NCBI GenBank assembly: GCA_947474435.1
Contig: CANJII010000013.1
Coordinates: forward strand, 20,489 to 84,488
Origin: Chitinophagaceae bacterium
Lineage (GTDB): Bacteria > Bacteroidota > Bacteroidia > Chitinophagales > UBA10324
Length of the DNA: 64,000 nucleotides
Direction: 5' to 3'
Part shown: piece after piece, positions 26,784 to 35,727 of the stretch
How the letters are laid out: every line of letters begins with the position of its first letter
Numbering within the stretch: position 1 is the first letter of the stretch
Program-made: the position numbers and the translations under genes
Notes under the pieces: model-generated
Seen by the model: only the letters and a program-made list of their open reading frames with translations
Told to the model about the DNA's origin: nothing
Database searches by the model: none

Positions 26784-27446
26784 CTAATCTGCCAGAATTT
26801 TGAAAACAGCTTTCTTCCCATCGGACATTTGTATTTCTAATAAATAAATGCCGGTTGAAATATTATTTAACTGGAATTGTTTTTTATCACCGATGTATTT
26901 TTCAATCATTCTTCCACTTAAATCAAAAACAGCAGACTCTGAAATTGCAATTTTTGTGTGATTGATTATTTGAAAATGATTAGTTGAAATTTTTCCAATT
27001 AATAATTGCGTTTTCAACTCAGGATCAGATACACCGTCTGCAGCATTTATTTTAATCGGGTTTAAAATGGAATCGCCGGGTATTCCATTCACAACAGGCC
27101 AGATAACAACAACATTATCTCCAACAGTAAAGAGTACTTGGTCAAGTGATAATTGATTGCCGGGAAAAGAAAAAGGTTCGCCGGGTAAAAAAGTCATCGG
27201 GGTTGACATTAATTGATCGGGTAAATCATTTCCATAATTTATTTCTCGTGCTCTTACCTGAATTTGAGCAGTTATGGTATCCGTCAAACTAATATTTTGA
27301 ATGGTAAACGGAAAAAGCACTGTTGAATTTAAATTTGCTGTATCAACCAATGAAACATTGGTGAGTATAATATCAGATGACTGAGCAAACATTTTTTCTG
27401 TGTTTGCAAACATTAAAATCAGCGAGGCAAGTAAAATTTTTTTCAT
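26784..27446 (-). CDS. Small secreted protein with T9SS sorting domain
   Basis: This 220-residue exported protein has a signal peptide MKKILLASLILMFANTEKMFAQ, then one beta-sandwich-like domain (about 25-140). The C-terminal sorting domain lies at about 150-220. It lacks the usual YPNP but keeps IAISESAVFDLSGRMIEKY, ISTGIYLLEIQ and KAVFKIL. The passenger looks like a single Ig-like or CARDB-like domain (VSLVDTANLNSTVLFPFTIQ). Function is unknown; a surface structural role is likely. It has the best-formed promoter in the window upstream and a terminator downstream, so it is a single-gene unit. Confidence 0.75.
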   Translation of the reverse strand: MKKILLASLILMFANTEKMFAQSSDIILTNVSLVDTANLNSTVLFPFTIQNISLTDTITAQIQVRAREINYGNDLPDQLMSTPMTFLPGEPFSFPGNQLSLDQVLFTVGDNVVVIWPVVNGIPGDSILNPIKINAADGVSDPELKTQLLIGKISTNHFQIINHTKIAISESAVFDLSGRMIEKYIGDKKQFQLNNISTGIYLLEIQMSDGKKAVFKILAD

Positions 27447-27464
27447 GGTGTTAATTTAATTGTT

Positions 27465-27493
27465 CAAAGTTAAATGTATTAAATGTTTTGCAA
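27465..27493 (-). promoter_or_regulatory. Bacteroidota promoter (TTG - 18 nt - TAACTTTG)
   Basis: On the minus strand a TTG (27493-27491) lies 18 bases before an exact TAnnTTTG box (TAACTTTG, 27472-27465). The ATG at 27446 follows after 18 bases. Both elements and the spacing fit the Bacteroidota housekeeping consensus. Confidence 0.65.
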
Positions 27494-27538
27494 TTTCAGA
27501 AAATATCTATTTCTTACCCCTTCATAAAATTTTAACAA

Positions 27539-28999
27539 ATGGATATTTTGAATCAGGTAATTGGCCGGATGAATAAAGAAGACATTCGACATTACAAATT
27601 GTATGCATCACGAATGGAATACAGCCATGACAGAAAAGACATTGCACTCTTTGATCACATTCGTGAAATCGGCGAAGGCTATACTGAAGCTGAAGCGATA
27701 AAAAAGTTTTACCCCCCATATAACCGCAATGCATATTACCGACTCAAGCACCGACTGTTGCAGGTACTCAATAAATCCTTACTGCTTCAATATGTAGAAA
27801 GCCAGGACGAAATATTTATTCATGCCTTGTTTGGTTTATACAAACATCAGTTCAATCAAAACAATTTCAGTGTTGCACGCTACTATTTAAAGAAAGCAGA
27901 GAGCAAAGCAATAGGTATCGAATATTTTGAAATGCTTGATATTATTTATTCAGAATACATTCGGCTTTCCAATACTCTTGTAAATATTAACCCTGAAGAT
28001 TACATTGAGAAAAGACAGAAGAATTATGAGAAACTCAGTAAACTTCGCGAAATAGATCAGGTGCTGGCAGCCATAAATTATCGAATAAAACTTTCTCAAA
28101 ACTTTTCGTCTGACACAATTCTTATCAAACTACTGGAAAAAACATTGAAAGAATTTTCATTGGATAAAGAATTATCTAAGAGCGCACAGTTTCAATTCAG
28201 AATGATTAATGCAGTAAGCAGAACACTGCTTCAAAAACACGAGTATAAAACACTGGAGAAATATTTATTGAATGCATATAAAAATTTTCAGAAGAAGAGA
28301 ATGTTTAATAAGAGCACTCATGAAAACAAATTAGAGATGCTGACTTTTATAGTAAATACACTTTTCAAAAATAAAAAATACAAAGAGTCATTGGTGTGGA
28401 GCGAGAAATTGCGCACCGGCATGGAAGAACACAACCGACTGCTCTTCAATAAATATTTAGTGTTTTATTACAATGCACTAACTATAAATTATTCAGTAGT
28501 GAATCCCGACAAAGCAATTGAATTGCTGGAAGAATTAAAAGCCGGAACAGTATTAAAATCCATTCCGTTTTATGAAATTTTTGTTTATCTCAATCTGGCA
28601 ATTTTTTACTTTGATAAAAAAAATTACGATAAAAGTATCCGACACATTATTAAAATGGGTTTGCTCGACTCTTATAAGAAAGCGGATAGCGGATTAAAAC
28701 TTAAAATCGCTGTTTGCGAATTAATGATCCGGTATGAACTGAAAGAAATTGACACCATTAATTATCGGTTGGTTCAGATAAAAAATGATTTTAAAGATTT
28801 GTTGAAAGAAGATAATTACCTGAGGGAGAAAAATATGCTAACCATGATTGAACTGCTTTCAAAATCTGCATCAAAAAACCAGGGTGAAAAACTAATTTCA
28901 ATGATGAAGGAGTTTATACATAAAGACAAGGATGCTGATAACGATGTTATAAAATATGTTCCATGGCTGAAAAAAAATTTAGAAACGATAAAGGAATAA
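27539..28999 (+). CDS. Conserved-looking helical protein of unknown function
   Basis: I do not recognise this 486-residue protein. It is predicted almost wholly alpha-helical, soluble and basic. Repeated Tyr/Leu helix pairs (FSVARYYLKKAES, FEMLDIIYSEYIRLS, YNALTINYSVV, VFYYNAL, AIFYFDKKNYDKSI) resemble degenerate TPR or other alpha-solenoid repeats. The N-terminal about 80 residues (MNKEDIRHYKLYASRM, YRLKHRLLQVLNKSLL) look like a separate helical module, perhaps nucleic-acid-binding. There is no signal peptide. It is divergent from the T9SS gene and is followed 50 bases later by the membrane-protein gene on the same strand. Confidence 0.7.
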   Translation: MDILNQVIGRMNKEDIRHYKLYASRMEYSHDRKDIALFDHIREIGEGYTEAEAIKKFYPPYNRNAYYRLKHRLLQVLNKSLLLQYVESQDEIFIHALFGLYKHQFNQNNFSVARYYLKKAESKAIGIEYFEMLDIIYSEYIRLSNTLVNINPEDYIEKRQKNYEKLSKLREIDQVLAAINYRIKLSQNFSSDTILIKLLEKTLKEFSLDKELSKSAQFQFRMINAVSRTLLQKHEYKTLEKYLLNAYKNFQKKRMFNKSTHENKLEMLTFIVNTLFKNKKYKESLVWSEKLRTGMEEHNRLLFNKYLVFYYNALTINYSVVNPDKAIELLEELKAGTVLKSIPFYEIFVYLNLAIFYFDKKNYDKSIRHIIKMGLLDSYKKADSGLKLKIAVCELMIRYELKEIDTINYRLVQIKNDFKDLLKEDNYLREKNMLTMIELLSKSASKNQGEKLISMMKEFIHKDKDADNDVIKYVPWLKKNLETIKE

Positions 29000-29049
29000 T
29001 TATTCAAAATGGAAATATTAACTAAATCACAATTTATATTTTAGCGCCA

Positions 29050-30132
29050 ATGAAATTTAAACTTTCTGTTGATCAAATAAATTACCTGAACATTGGATTA
29101 ATGATTGTGGCTGCAGTCTTTGCATTCTACCGTCCATTCGAAACTTTTCTGTTTGCTTATGCTTTTTTCGGTCCCGCACATTACCTGACTGAAATAAGCT
29201 GGCTGCACGATCGGAATTATTTTACAAAAAGAAATTATGACTGGATTTTTTTACTTCTTGCCGGGATCATAATTACTCTGGCTAATTTTAACTTGATACC
29301 AAATTTACCAAATGAAGCCAGCACCATACTGATTTTTGTTTCATTTATATCTGCGTTAATTTTTGTAACGATAAAAAATATTGTTTTACGAATTGTATTA
29401 ATTGTTGCTTCAGCATTAAGCAGTAAATTATTTATCGGCTCAATAATTTTCAATTCTGTTTTCGGTGCATTTATGCCAACACTTATTCATGTGTTTGTTT
29501 TTACAGGTTTATTTATTTTGGTGGGAGCTTTAAAAGGAAGAAGCCTTTCAGGAATTCTTTCATTGGGAGTTTTTATTATAGTCGCTATTAGTTTTTTCTA
29601 TTTGCCGATCAGTAACGGAAATTATAAACCAACTGACTATGTGATGAACAGTTACGGGCATTTAAAAAACGATGGGTCATTCAGCGATGGATTCATAAGC
29701 TTAAATCATCACATTCTTTCTGTTTTTAACCTGCATGATTTTGGTAAACCAACTGTAAATTTTCAACAGTTTGTTGATGGGTTTAATAATTACCTGTTCC
29801 AAAACCCATTATCGCTTTCGATCATGGCATTTATCGGTTTTGCTTATTTATATCATTATTTAAATTGGTTTTCAAAAACTTCGGTTATTCAATGGCATAA
29901 TATTCCACGAAGCAGGTTTATTGGCATAATTGTTCTTTGGTTATTATCTATCGGGCTGTATTCAATTGATTATGCAATCGGCTTACAATGGTTATTTTTT
30001 CTCAGTTTCACTCATGTGTTATTAGAATTTCCATTGAACCAATTAACTTTTATAAATATCGGAAAGGAAATCAGCAGCATTTTCAAACAACAAAAATCAA
30101 ATGCAACTAAGGTTCAGAATAAGTATGAATAA
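29050..30132 (+). CDS. Polytopic membrane protein with many conserved-type histidines, function unknown
   Basis: This 360-residue integral membrane protein has about nine hydrophobic segments. Histidines and acidic residues cluster at helix ends: FFGPAHYLTEISWLH (H44, E48, H53), TLIHVFVF (H147), SLNHHILSVFNLHDF (H220, H221, H229), YLYHYLNWF (H269), IQWH (H283) and LSFTHVLLEF (H322, E326). That pattern recalls membrane-embedded metal enzymes such as the Brp/Blh carotene oxygenases, but I cannot align it to them and make no assignment. A -7-like TATATTTT lies 7 bases before the ATG. The M23 peptidase gene follows 24 bases downstream. Confidence 0.65.
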   Translation: MKFKLSVDQINYLNIGLMIVAAVFAFYRPFETFLFAYAFFGPAHYLTEISWLHDRNYFTKRNYDWIFLLLAGIIITLANFNLIPNLPNEASTILIFVSFISALIFVTIKNIVLRIVLIVASALSSKLFIGSIIFNSVFGAFMPTLIHVFVFTGLFILVGALKGRSLSGILSLGVFIIVAISFFYLPISNGNYKPTDYVMNSYGHLKNDGSFSDGFISLNHHILSVFNLHDFGKPTVNFQQFVDGFNNYLFQNPLSLSIMAFIGFAYLYHYLNWFSKTSVIQWHNIPRSRFIGIIVLWLLSIGLYSIDYAIGLQWLFFLSFTHVLLEFPLNQLTFINIGKEISSIFKQQKSNATKVQNKYE

Positions 30133-30156
30133 AATTTATTTAACCATTATTTGCAG

Positions 30157-31887
30157 ATGATCTCCTCTTTTGCCATCAGAAGATTCTTTTTAATTATTCT
30201 TTTATCCTTTTTTTTTTCGTTCAATAAAACGCTTCCTCTGAATGATGAAAATATTTTTATCGCACCAATTGATATCAATCTTTATGTAGCCGGTGCGTTT
30301 GGAGAACCGCGCGGCGATCATTTTCACACAGGAATTGATTTCAGCACAAGAGGAAAAACCGGAATACCTGTTCACGCAATTGCTGATGGATATGTGAGTC
30401 GAATAAGGGTGCAGGCAGGTGGCTATGGTCATGCATTATACATCATGCATCCGAACGGATACATGAGTGTATATGGTCATCTGTCAAAATATGCTGATGC
30501 AATAGATAAGTATGTGATTGAACAACAGTATGCGAAAAAATCGTTTGAGGTGGATTTGTATCCCGATAAAAATTTATTTACAGTGAAGCAAGGAAATGAT
30601 ATAGCATATTCCGGAAATACCGGAACATCAACTGCACCACATTTGCATTTCGAAATTCGTGATGCAAGTGGTGAATCATCTCCGCTCAATCCGCTCAAAT
30701 GGATTCACATTGAAGATAATAAACCGCCTGTGATAAATGGGTTGATGATTTATCAGTTCAACTCAATTGAATGTTTAGCTGAAGAAAAATTATATACAGT
30801 TATAAAAAATGGAAATGAATATTCCATTGCATCAACCATCATTGTAAATAAATCGAAAACTGAAATCGGAGTTCGCTCAAAAGATTTTATGGATGCAAGC
30901 GATGCCGATGGCGACTTCGGCATTTATTCCATACACTCTTCAATGGATGGAAAAGAATTTTACAGTTTTAGTTTAGATAAACTCGATTTTTCAGAAGGTA
31001 GATATGCAAACGCACACATTGATTATGCTGAAAATAAAATGAAGGATATTCAGATTTACCGCAATTTTATTTTGCCAGGAAACAAAGCAGGTATCTATAA
31101 CAATATTTTAAACCGTGGAATTATAGAACTGACAGACACGCTGAAACACTCCATTGAAATCAGCGTGAAAGATTATGCCGGCAATATTTCATTGCTTAAA
31201 TTCAAAATAAAAAAATCAGCTGTTGCAAATAAAATTAATGAAATTCCGTCCAAAGGATTTTTGAAATTGTTTAAGTGGAACGAAGAGAATTCATATTCAA
31301 CCGACAGTTTAAAAATCACCTTGCCCACCGGAAATCTATATCAGGATTTATATTTTTCGTGCAAGAAAAAAACGCATGCGGCCGGAAAAATAAAATCGCC
31401 GACCTATTCAGTTGGTGATCCATACACTCCGATTCACAATGCATCTAACCTTTCTATTCTGCCCGCCAATATTCCGGAAAAACTAAAATCAAAAGCTGTC
31501 ATCTGTTTCCAAAATCACAACGATAAGGTAACCGGTAAAACATCCACCTGGAATGGAAATTATCTTGAAACAAAAATTCGTGAGTTCGGAGATTTTTATG
31601 TTCTGCTTGATACCATAAAGCCAGTTGTAACTCCACTTAATCTTCAAAACAATCAAACACTGACCACCGATAATATCCGAATGAAAATTTCAGATAACCT
31701 GAGTGGTATAACAAAGTACAATGGATACATGGATGGTGAATGGATACTGATGGAGTATGATATTAAAAGCAGTGTGTTAAAGTGGAGCATGAATAAAAAT
31801 CTGCCTGAAGGTGAACATATTTTTAAACTGGTTGTTGCCGATGAAGTCGGAAATACGAACACCACAATAATTAAATTCAAAATTTAA
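30157..31887 (+). CDS. M23-family (LytM-type) metallopeptidase, exported
   Basis: This exported peptidoglycan-peptidase-like protein has about 576 residues from ATG 30157; an in-frame TTG at 30151 adds two residues. The signal anchor is MISSFAIRRFFLIILLSFFF. The LytM domain lies near 48-170. Its zinc ligands are in DHFHTGIDF (H57, D61) and PHLHFEI (H162, H164), and VYGHL gives the extra active-site His. The complete motif set suggests activity. The remaining ~400 residues are beta-rich, with strand patterns such as IEISVKDYAGN and TLTTDNIRMKISDNLSG (Ig-like). That suggests a wall- or surface-binding extension. A peroxiredoxin gene starts 5 bases after the stop. Confidence 0.88.
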   Translation: MISSFAIRRFFLIILLSFFFSFNKTLPLNDENIFIAPIDINLYVAGAFGEPRGDHFHTGIDFSTRGKTGIPVHAIADGYVSRIRVQAGGYGHALYIMHPNGYMSVYGHLSKYADAIDKYVIEQQYAKKSFEVDLYPDKNLFTVKQGNDIAYSGNTGTSTAPHLHFEIRDASGESSPLNPLKWIHIEDNKPPVINGLMIYQFNSIECLAEEKLYTVIKNGNEYSIASTIIVNKSKTEIGVRSKDFMDASDADGDFGIYSIHSSMDGKEFYSFSLDKLDFSEGRYANAHIDYAENKMKDIQIYRNFILPGNKAGIYNNILNRGIIELTDTLKHSIEISVKDYAGNISLLKFKIKKSAVANKINEIPSKGFLKLFKWNEENSYSTDSLKITLPTGNLYQDLYFSCKKKTHAAGKIKSPTYSVGDPYTPIHNASNLSILPANIPEKLKSKAVICFQNHNDKVTGKTSTWNGNYLETKIREFGDFYVLLDTIKPVVTPLNLQNNQTLTTDNIRMKISDNLSGITKYNGYMDGEWILMEYDIKSSVLKWSMNKNLPEGEHIFKLVVADEVGNTNTTIIKFKI

Positions 31888-31892
31888 AATTC

Positions 31893-32354
31893 ATGTCATT
31901 AAGCATCGGTGATAAAGCACCGGCCTTTTCAGGAATTGATCAGGACGGAAATAAAATTTCATTAAAAAATTTCAAAGGAAAAAAAGTGATCCTGTTTTTT
32001 TATCCGAAAGATGATACCACCGGATGCACTGCAGAGGCTTGTAACCTGAATGATAACCGGAAAGCTTTAATGAAAAAAGGGTTTATAATTGCAGGCGTAA
32101 GTGCCGATGACAGTAAATCGCATAAAAAATTTGCCGATAAGTACGATCTTGATTTTTCGTTGATAGCTGATACAGAAAAAAAAATGATTGAGGATTACGG
32201 AGTGTGGGGCGAGAAAATGCTATACGGAAAAAAATACATGGGCATCATCAGAACCACTTTTGTAATTGACGAAAAAGGAAAAATTGAAAAAATATTTAAT
32301 CAGGTTGATACTAAAAATCACACCGAACAAATTATGGAATCATACAAGCAATAA
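31893..32354 (+). CDS. bcp: Thiol peroxidase, Bcp/PrxQ-type peroxiredoxin
   Basis: This 153-residue cytosolic peroxiredoxin reduces hydroperoxides with electrons from thioredoxin. The motif FYPKDDTTGCTAEAC carries the peroxidatic Cys 45 and the resolving Cys 50 five residues later, which is diagnostic for the PrxQ/Bcp subfamily. RTTFVIDEKGKI near the C-terminus is also typical. It is 5 bases from the M23 gene and surely in the same transcript, though no biochemical link is evident. Confidence 0.94.
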   Translation: MSLSIGDKAPAFSGIDQDGNKISLKNFKGKKVILFFYPKDDTTGCTAEACNLNDNRKALMKKGFIIAGVSADDSKSHKKFADKYDLDFSLIADTEKKMIEDYGVWGEKMLYGKKYMGIIRTTFVIDEKGKIEKIFNQVDTKNHTEQIMESYKQ

Positions 32355-32398
32355 TTAATAATTTTTTTATTCCCCATCCTAAAATCATTTTCCCCGAA

Positions 32399-33232
32399 AT
32401 GAAAAAAAGCTTTATCCTCTCCTTGTCCCTTGCATTGATTGTGTTCACTGCACTTACATTAATTTCAACTCAAAGTTCAACACATCCCAACGCCCCTGAT
32501 TGGGGATATACCGCTGCACCAACAGAAAGCACTTGCGGAAAATCTACTTGCCACAATAACACACCAAACAGCGGAAGCGGCAGCGTGACTATAACATTCG
32601 ACTCGCAATTCTATATCCCTGGAAACACTTATGTGGTTACAGTTGCAACCGATGAAACCGGAATGAGTCGATTTGGATTTGAAACCTGTTGTTTGGATGC
32701 ATCCAATATAAAAGCCGGTTCTCAATCACTAATTAATACCAACAATACCTCTGCAAATACTGTAGTAAATAATCGCTGGTATGTAGGTCATAAATCAGCA
32801 GGCGCTACAAAATCATGGACCTTCAACTGGCATGCACCAGCAACCGATATTGGCAATGTAACTTTTTATGTGGCCTCTATTTGCGCCAACAACAATGGAA
32901 ACTCAACCGGAGATCATTGTTACACTACATCAGCTGTGTTTCAACCACAGTCGGCCTCTTCGGTTATTGAGTTAAACAGCGACAATAATTTTCAGTTGAT
33001 TCAGAATCCTGTTTCTGATAAAATAATTGTGAGCTATAACAATTCTGAAAACGGCAATGCGCTTATCCGATTGCTTGACCTGAATGGTCGGGTAGTAAAA
33101 ATTTTATTGAACGAACAACAAAATTCAGGCACTCACACCTCCACCTTTTTAACACCTGAAATTTCAGGGCTGTACCTGCTTGAGTATTCAAATGGAAATA
33201 TTCATTCTGTAAAAAAAGTGATTGTGATTTAG
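32399..33232 (+). CDS. Reeler-like (choice-of-anchor V type) secreted protein with T9SS domain
   Basis: This 277-residue exported protein has a signal peptide to about 26. A cytochrome-like but irregular Cys-His motif STCGKSTCHNN follows (C46, C51, H52). A beta-sandwich domain (about 60-185) of the Reeler/choice-of-anchor V kind shows YIPGNTYVVTVATDETGMSR, KSWTFNWHAPA and GNVTFYVASICANNNGNSTGD. The T9SS type A tail begins near 195 (FQLIQNPVSDK). The spacing CxxxxCH is not the canonical CxxCH, so covalent heme is doubtful; a metal or disulfide role is possible. It ends at a terminator (33259-33290). Confidence 0.78.
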   Translation: MKKSFILSLSLALIVFTALTLISTQSSTHPNAPDWGYTAAPTESTCGKSTCHNNTPNSGSGSVTITFDSQFYIPGNTYVVTVATDETGMSRFGFETCCLDASNIKAGSQSLINTNNTSANTVVNNRWYVGHKSAGATKSWTFNWHAPATDIGNVTFYVASICANNNGNSTGDHCYTTSAVFQPQSASSVIELNSDNNFQLIQNPVSDKIIVSYNNSENGNALIRLLDLNGRVVKILLNEQQNSGTHTSTFLTPEISGLYLLEYSNGNIHSVKKVIVI

Positions 33233-33258
33233 AGGCTAAAAAGATATTGAGTCATGCA

Positions 33259-33290
33259 AGCCGCCTTTATTTTAGAGGTGGCTTTTTATT
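33259..33290 (+). terminator. Rho-independent terminator
   Basis: The stem AGCCGCCT / AGGTGGCT (one G-U pair, loop about nine bases) is followed by TTTTTATT. It lies 27 bases after the stop of the Reeler-like gene. Confidence 0.8.
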
Positions 33291-33417
33291 GATAAAAATT
33301 CCGCTTACAAATTTTGATATGGTCAAACTATCTCCTGAACAGTGAATTAAATATCTATGTATTGATTATGTTTTTTTGTGGGAATATCTCCCGTCCCCTG
33401 TACATTGTTATTTTTTT

Positions 33418-34056
33418 TCAAAATCCCTTCCCGCTCCAAACCTTCCACATCAACTCCAAACCGAAGTAGAGCATCACACATCCAGCAATGCGGTTGAACC
33501 AGGTCATGAGTCGTTCGTTGAGCAGCAGTTTTATTTTGTTGGCGATAAATGCTTTTCCGAGGTCGGAAGAAAAAATTGTGAAAAGAGTTCCGGCAAAAAA
33601 TATTAACCGGTCGGTTTGCGAAGTAGGATATTCCACTGATACAATACTCATGGTGCTGAGCCAGAAAATAAATACAAACGGATTGAGTGTGTTGATTAAA
33701 AATCCTTTCACCGCATAAGTCACATAACCAAAACCATTGGGAGAAATGAGTTGCACTTTTTCAATTTTCGGTTTTTTGAAAAAGGTAAAACCACCAATGA
33801 TGATTAAAACTATGCCGCCGATAATTCCAATCCAGAATCTGATTTCGTTGCTTTCTAAAAAAGTGGTGACTCCAAAAAATGACAGCATGATGTACGATGC
33901 ATCGGATAACATGGTGCCAAGTGCAATGCTCGCTGCCGCCCAAAAGCCACGGTTGATACTGGTTTCAATCAAAGCAAAAAATATGGGTCCAAACGAAACC
34001 AGAAAAACCAATCCGAGCAGCATGCCATGATAAAATGCCGATACTCCTGCAATCAT
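33418..34056 (-). CDS. LysE/RhtB-family amino acid exporter
   Basis: This 212-residue protein has six hydrophobic segments. The LysE-type N-terminal motif GLVFLVSFGPIFFALIETSI and the central GFLINTLNPFVFIFWLS (N-P-F/V motif of the family) are visible. These transporters export amino acids or related small compounds by proton exchange. It begins 2 bases after the stop of the GH3 gene, so the two are translationally coupled. The substrate cannot be read from sequence, but coupling to a GH3-like amide synthetase makes an amino acid or conjugate a sensible guess. Confidence 0.87.
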   Translation of the reverse strand: MIAGVSAFYHGMLLGLVFLVSFGPIFFALIETSINRGFWAAASIALGTMLSDASYIMLSFFGVTTFLESNEIRFWIGIIGGIVLIIIGGFTFFKKPKIEKVQLISPNGFGYVTYAVKGFLINTLNPFVFIFWLSTMSIVSVEYPTSQTDRLIFFAGTLFTIFSSDLGKAFIANKIKLLLNERLMTWFNRIAGCVMLYFGLELMWKVWSGKGF

Positions 34057-34058
34057 AA

Positions 34059-35597
34059 TCAGTTCACGATTTTCATTTCTGTTTCAACAAATGATTTCCA
34101 GTCGTCGTACTGACTGCCCTTCATCACTCGTGGAAATTTATTTTGTCCGCCTGATTTGCCGTGTTGTTCCATCCACTTATAAAATAAATTGGTTGGAATA
34201 ATATCTACTATCACTTCATTGAGCGCAGCAATCCGCTCTACTGCATAATCATCATTTACTTTTTTCAGATTGTTATCGAGCGTCTCCCGAAACTCTTCAG
34301 CATTTACTTTTTCATCACAGCCAATATACCAGTGATGCGCAAACATTTTTGAGTGTGGAATTCCGGTTACACAAAATTCACGAACCGATACTTTAAATTT
34401 TTCAGCACACATTTCAATTGCCTGATTCATATTCTCTACTGATAAATGTTCGCCGCACAAACTCAGGTAATGTTTTGTTCGGCCCACAATTACAATCTCT
34501 GTTTCTTTCAGTGAAGTAAATTTTACCACATCGCCAATCAGGTATCGCCACGCACCGGCGCAGGTTGACATCAACAATGCATATGGGATATTTTCTTTCA
34601 CTTCGCCAATGTGCAATGCTTTTGCAGTGGAAAGTAATTCACCATTCGCGTCAAAATTATTTTCATCGAAGGGCACGAACTCAAAGAAAATTCCATTGTC
34701 AGTAAGCAACTTCATGGACTTTGTATTCGGATTGGTTTGAAACGCAATGAAACCTTCCGAAGCAAGGTAACTATCCACATAAGCAATTGGGCGCGCAAAT
34801 AATTTTTCGAACGAACGACGATACGGTTCAAACGAAACACCACCGTGCACATAGCAAATTAAATTGGGCCACACCTCGTGAATGTTTTTCAGTTTGTGCC
34901 GCGCAATGATTCGCTCAATCATAATCTGAATCCATGCAGGAACACCTACCACAAAGGCCACATCCCATTGCGGAGCGAGTTCAGCAATTTCATCCAGTTT
35001 TTTTTCCCAGTCTTTTTCTTCTGAAATTTTTTTGCCCGGTTTATAAAAATGTTGAAACCAGAATGGAAGTTTCGCGGCACTTATTCCGCTCAGGTCGCCT
35101 TCGTAATACCTGCCTTTTCTATCGAGCTTGGTACTTCCGCCCAACATTAAAATTCCTTTCTCAAAAGTATCGGCCTGCAAATCATAATTCGCCAACGATA
35201 AAATTTGCCGGATGCTTCCACGCTGTATGGCGTGAATCATATCGTTGGTAACCGGTATGTGCTTACTTGCCGAATCGGAAGTGCCGCTGCTGAGTGCGAA
35301 GTACTTTGTTTTCCCCGGCCAGCAAATATTTTCTTCTTCGCGCATGTTACGATGCCACCACTCTTTATAAATTGAATTGTAGTTGTAAGCAGGAATGGTT
35401 GAACGAAAACTCTCAATGATATTTTCAGCAGAAAGTATTCGTGTAAAGTGAAAATGTTTTCCAAACTCAGTAAACTCCGCCTTGCGTAACAATTTCCTCA
35501 ACACGCGGTTTTGTTTTGCCAATGCTGAACCGCGGCGCAGTTTCACCATTGAACGGGCTTTAATAAATCTTTTTATCAGCGAACCGAGTAATGGCAT
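34059..35597 (-). CDS. GH3-family acyl-acid-amido synthetase-like protein
   Basis: This 512-residue protein belongs to the GH3 auxin-responsive-promoter family, an ANL-type adenylating fold. The ATP motif SSGTSDSASKHIPVT is near 105-119. DSYLASEGFIAFQ gives the second (YxxSEG-like) motif, and GAWRYLIGDVVKFT the third (GD). Plant members join acyl acids to amino acids. Bacterial homologues are common in Bacteroidota with unknown substrates. The start MPLLGSLIKRFIKARSM is typical of the bacterial group. The LysE-type exporter gene follows after 2 bases. Confidence 0.9.
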   Translation of the reverse strand: MPLLGSLIKRFIKARSMVKLRRGSALAKQNRVLRKLLRKAEFTEFGKHFHFTRILSAENIIESFRSTIPAYNYNSIYKEWWHRNMREEENICWPGKTKYFALSSGTSDSASKHIPVTNDMIHAIQRGSIRQILSLANYDLQADTFEKGILMLGGSTKLDRKGRYYEGDLSGISAAKLPFWFQHFYKPGKKISEEKDWEKKLDEIAELAPQWDVAFVVGVPAWIQIMIERIIARHKLKNIHEVWPNLICYVHGGVSFEPYRRSFEKLFARPIAYVDSYLASEGFIAFQTNPNTKSMKLLTDNGIFFEFVPFDENNFDANGELLSTAKALHIGEVKENIPYALLMSTCAGAWRYLIGDVVKFTSLKETEIVIVGRTKHYLSLCGEHLSVENMNQAIEMCAEKFKVSVREFCVTGIPHSKMFAHHWYIGCDEKVNAEEFRETLDNNLKKVNDDYAVERIAALNEVIVDIIPTNLFYKWMEQHGKSGGQNKFPRVMKGSQYDDWKSFVETEMKIVN

Positions 35598-35727
35598 TCA
35601 ATTCATTTAGTGACTAAAAATAATGGCTGCAACTTAACAAGTTATTGAGAAATATTCTGTAAGGAAAGAGAATAGATCAAATCAAAATATTTTTAAATAA
35701 ATTATTAAGATTAAAAATCAAGAGCAA

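Noticed and set aside
33737..34030. 97-codon frame opposite the LysE gene
   Set aside because: It is antisense to a well-supported transporter; the Pro/Met/Ser-rich translation is a mirror of hydrophobic codons.
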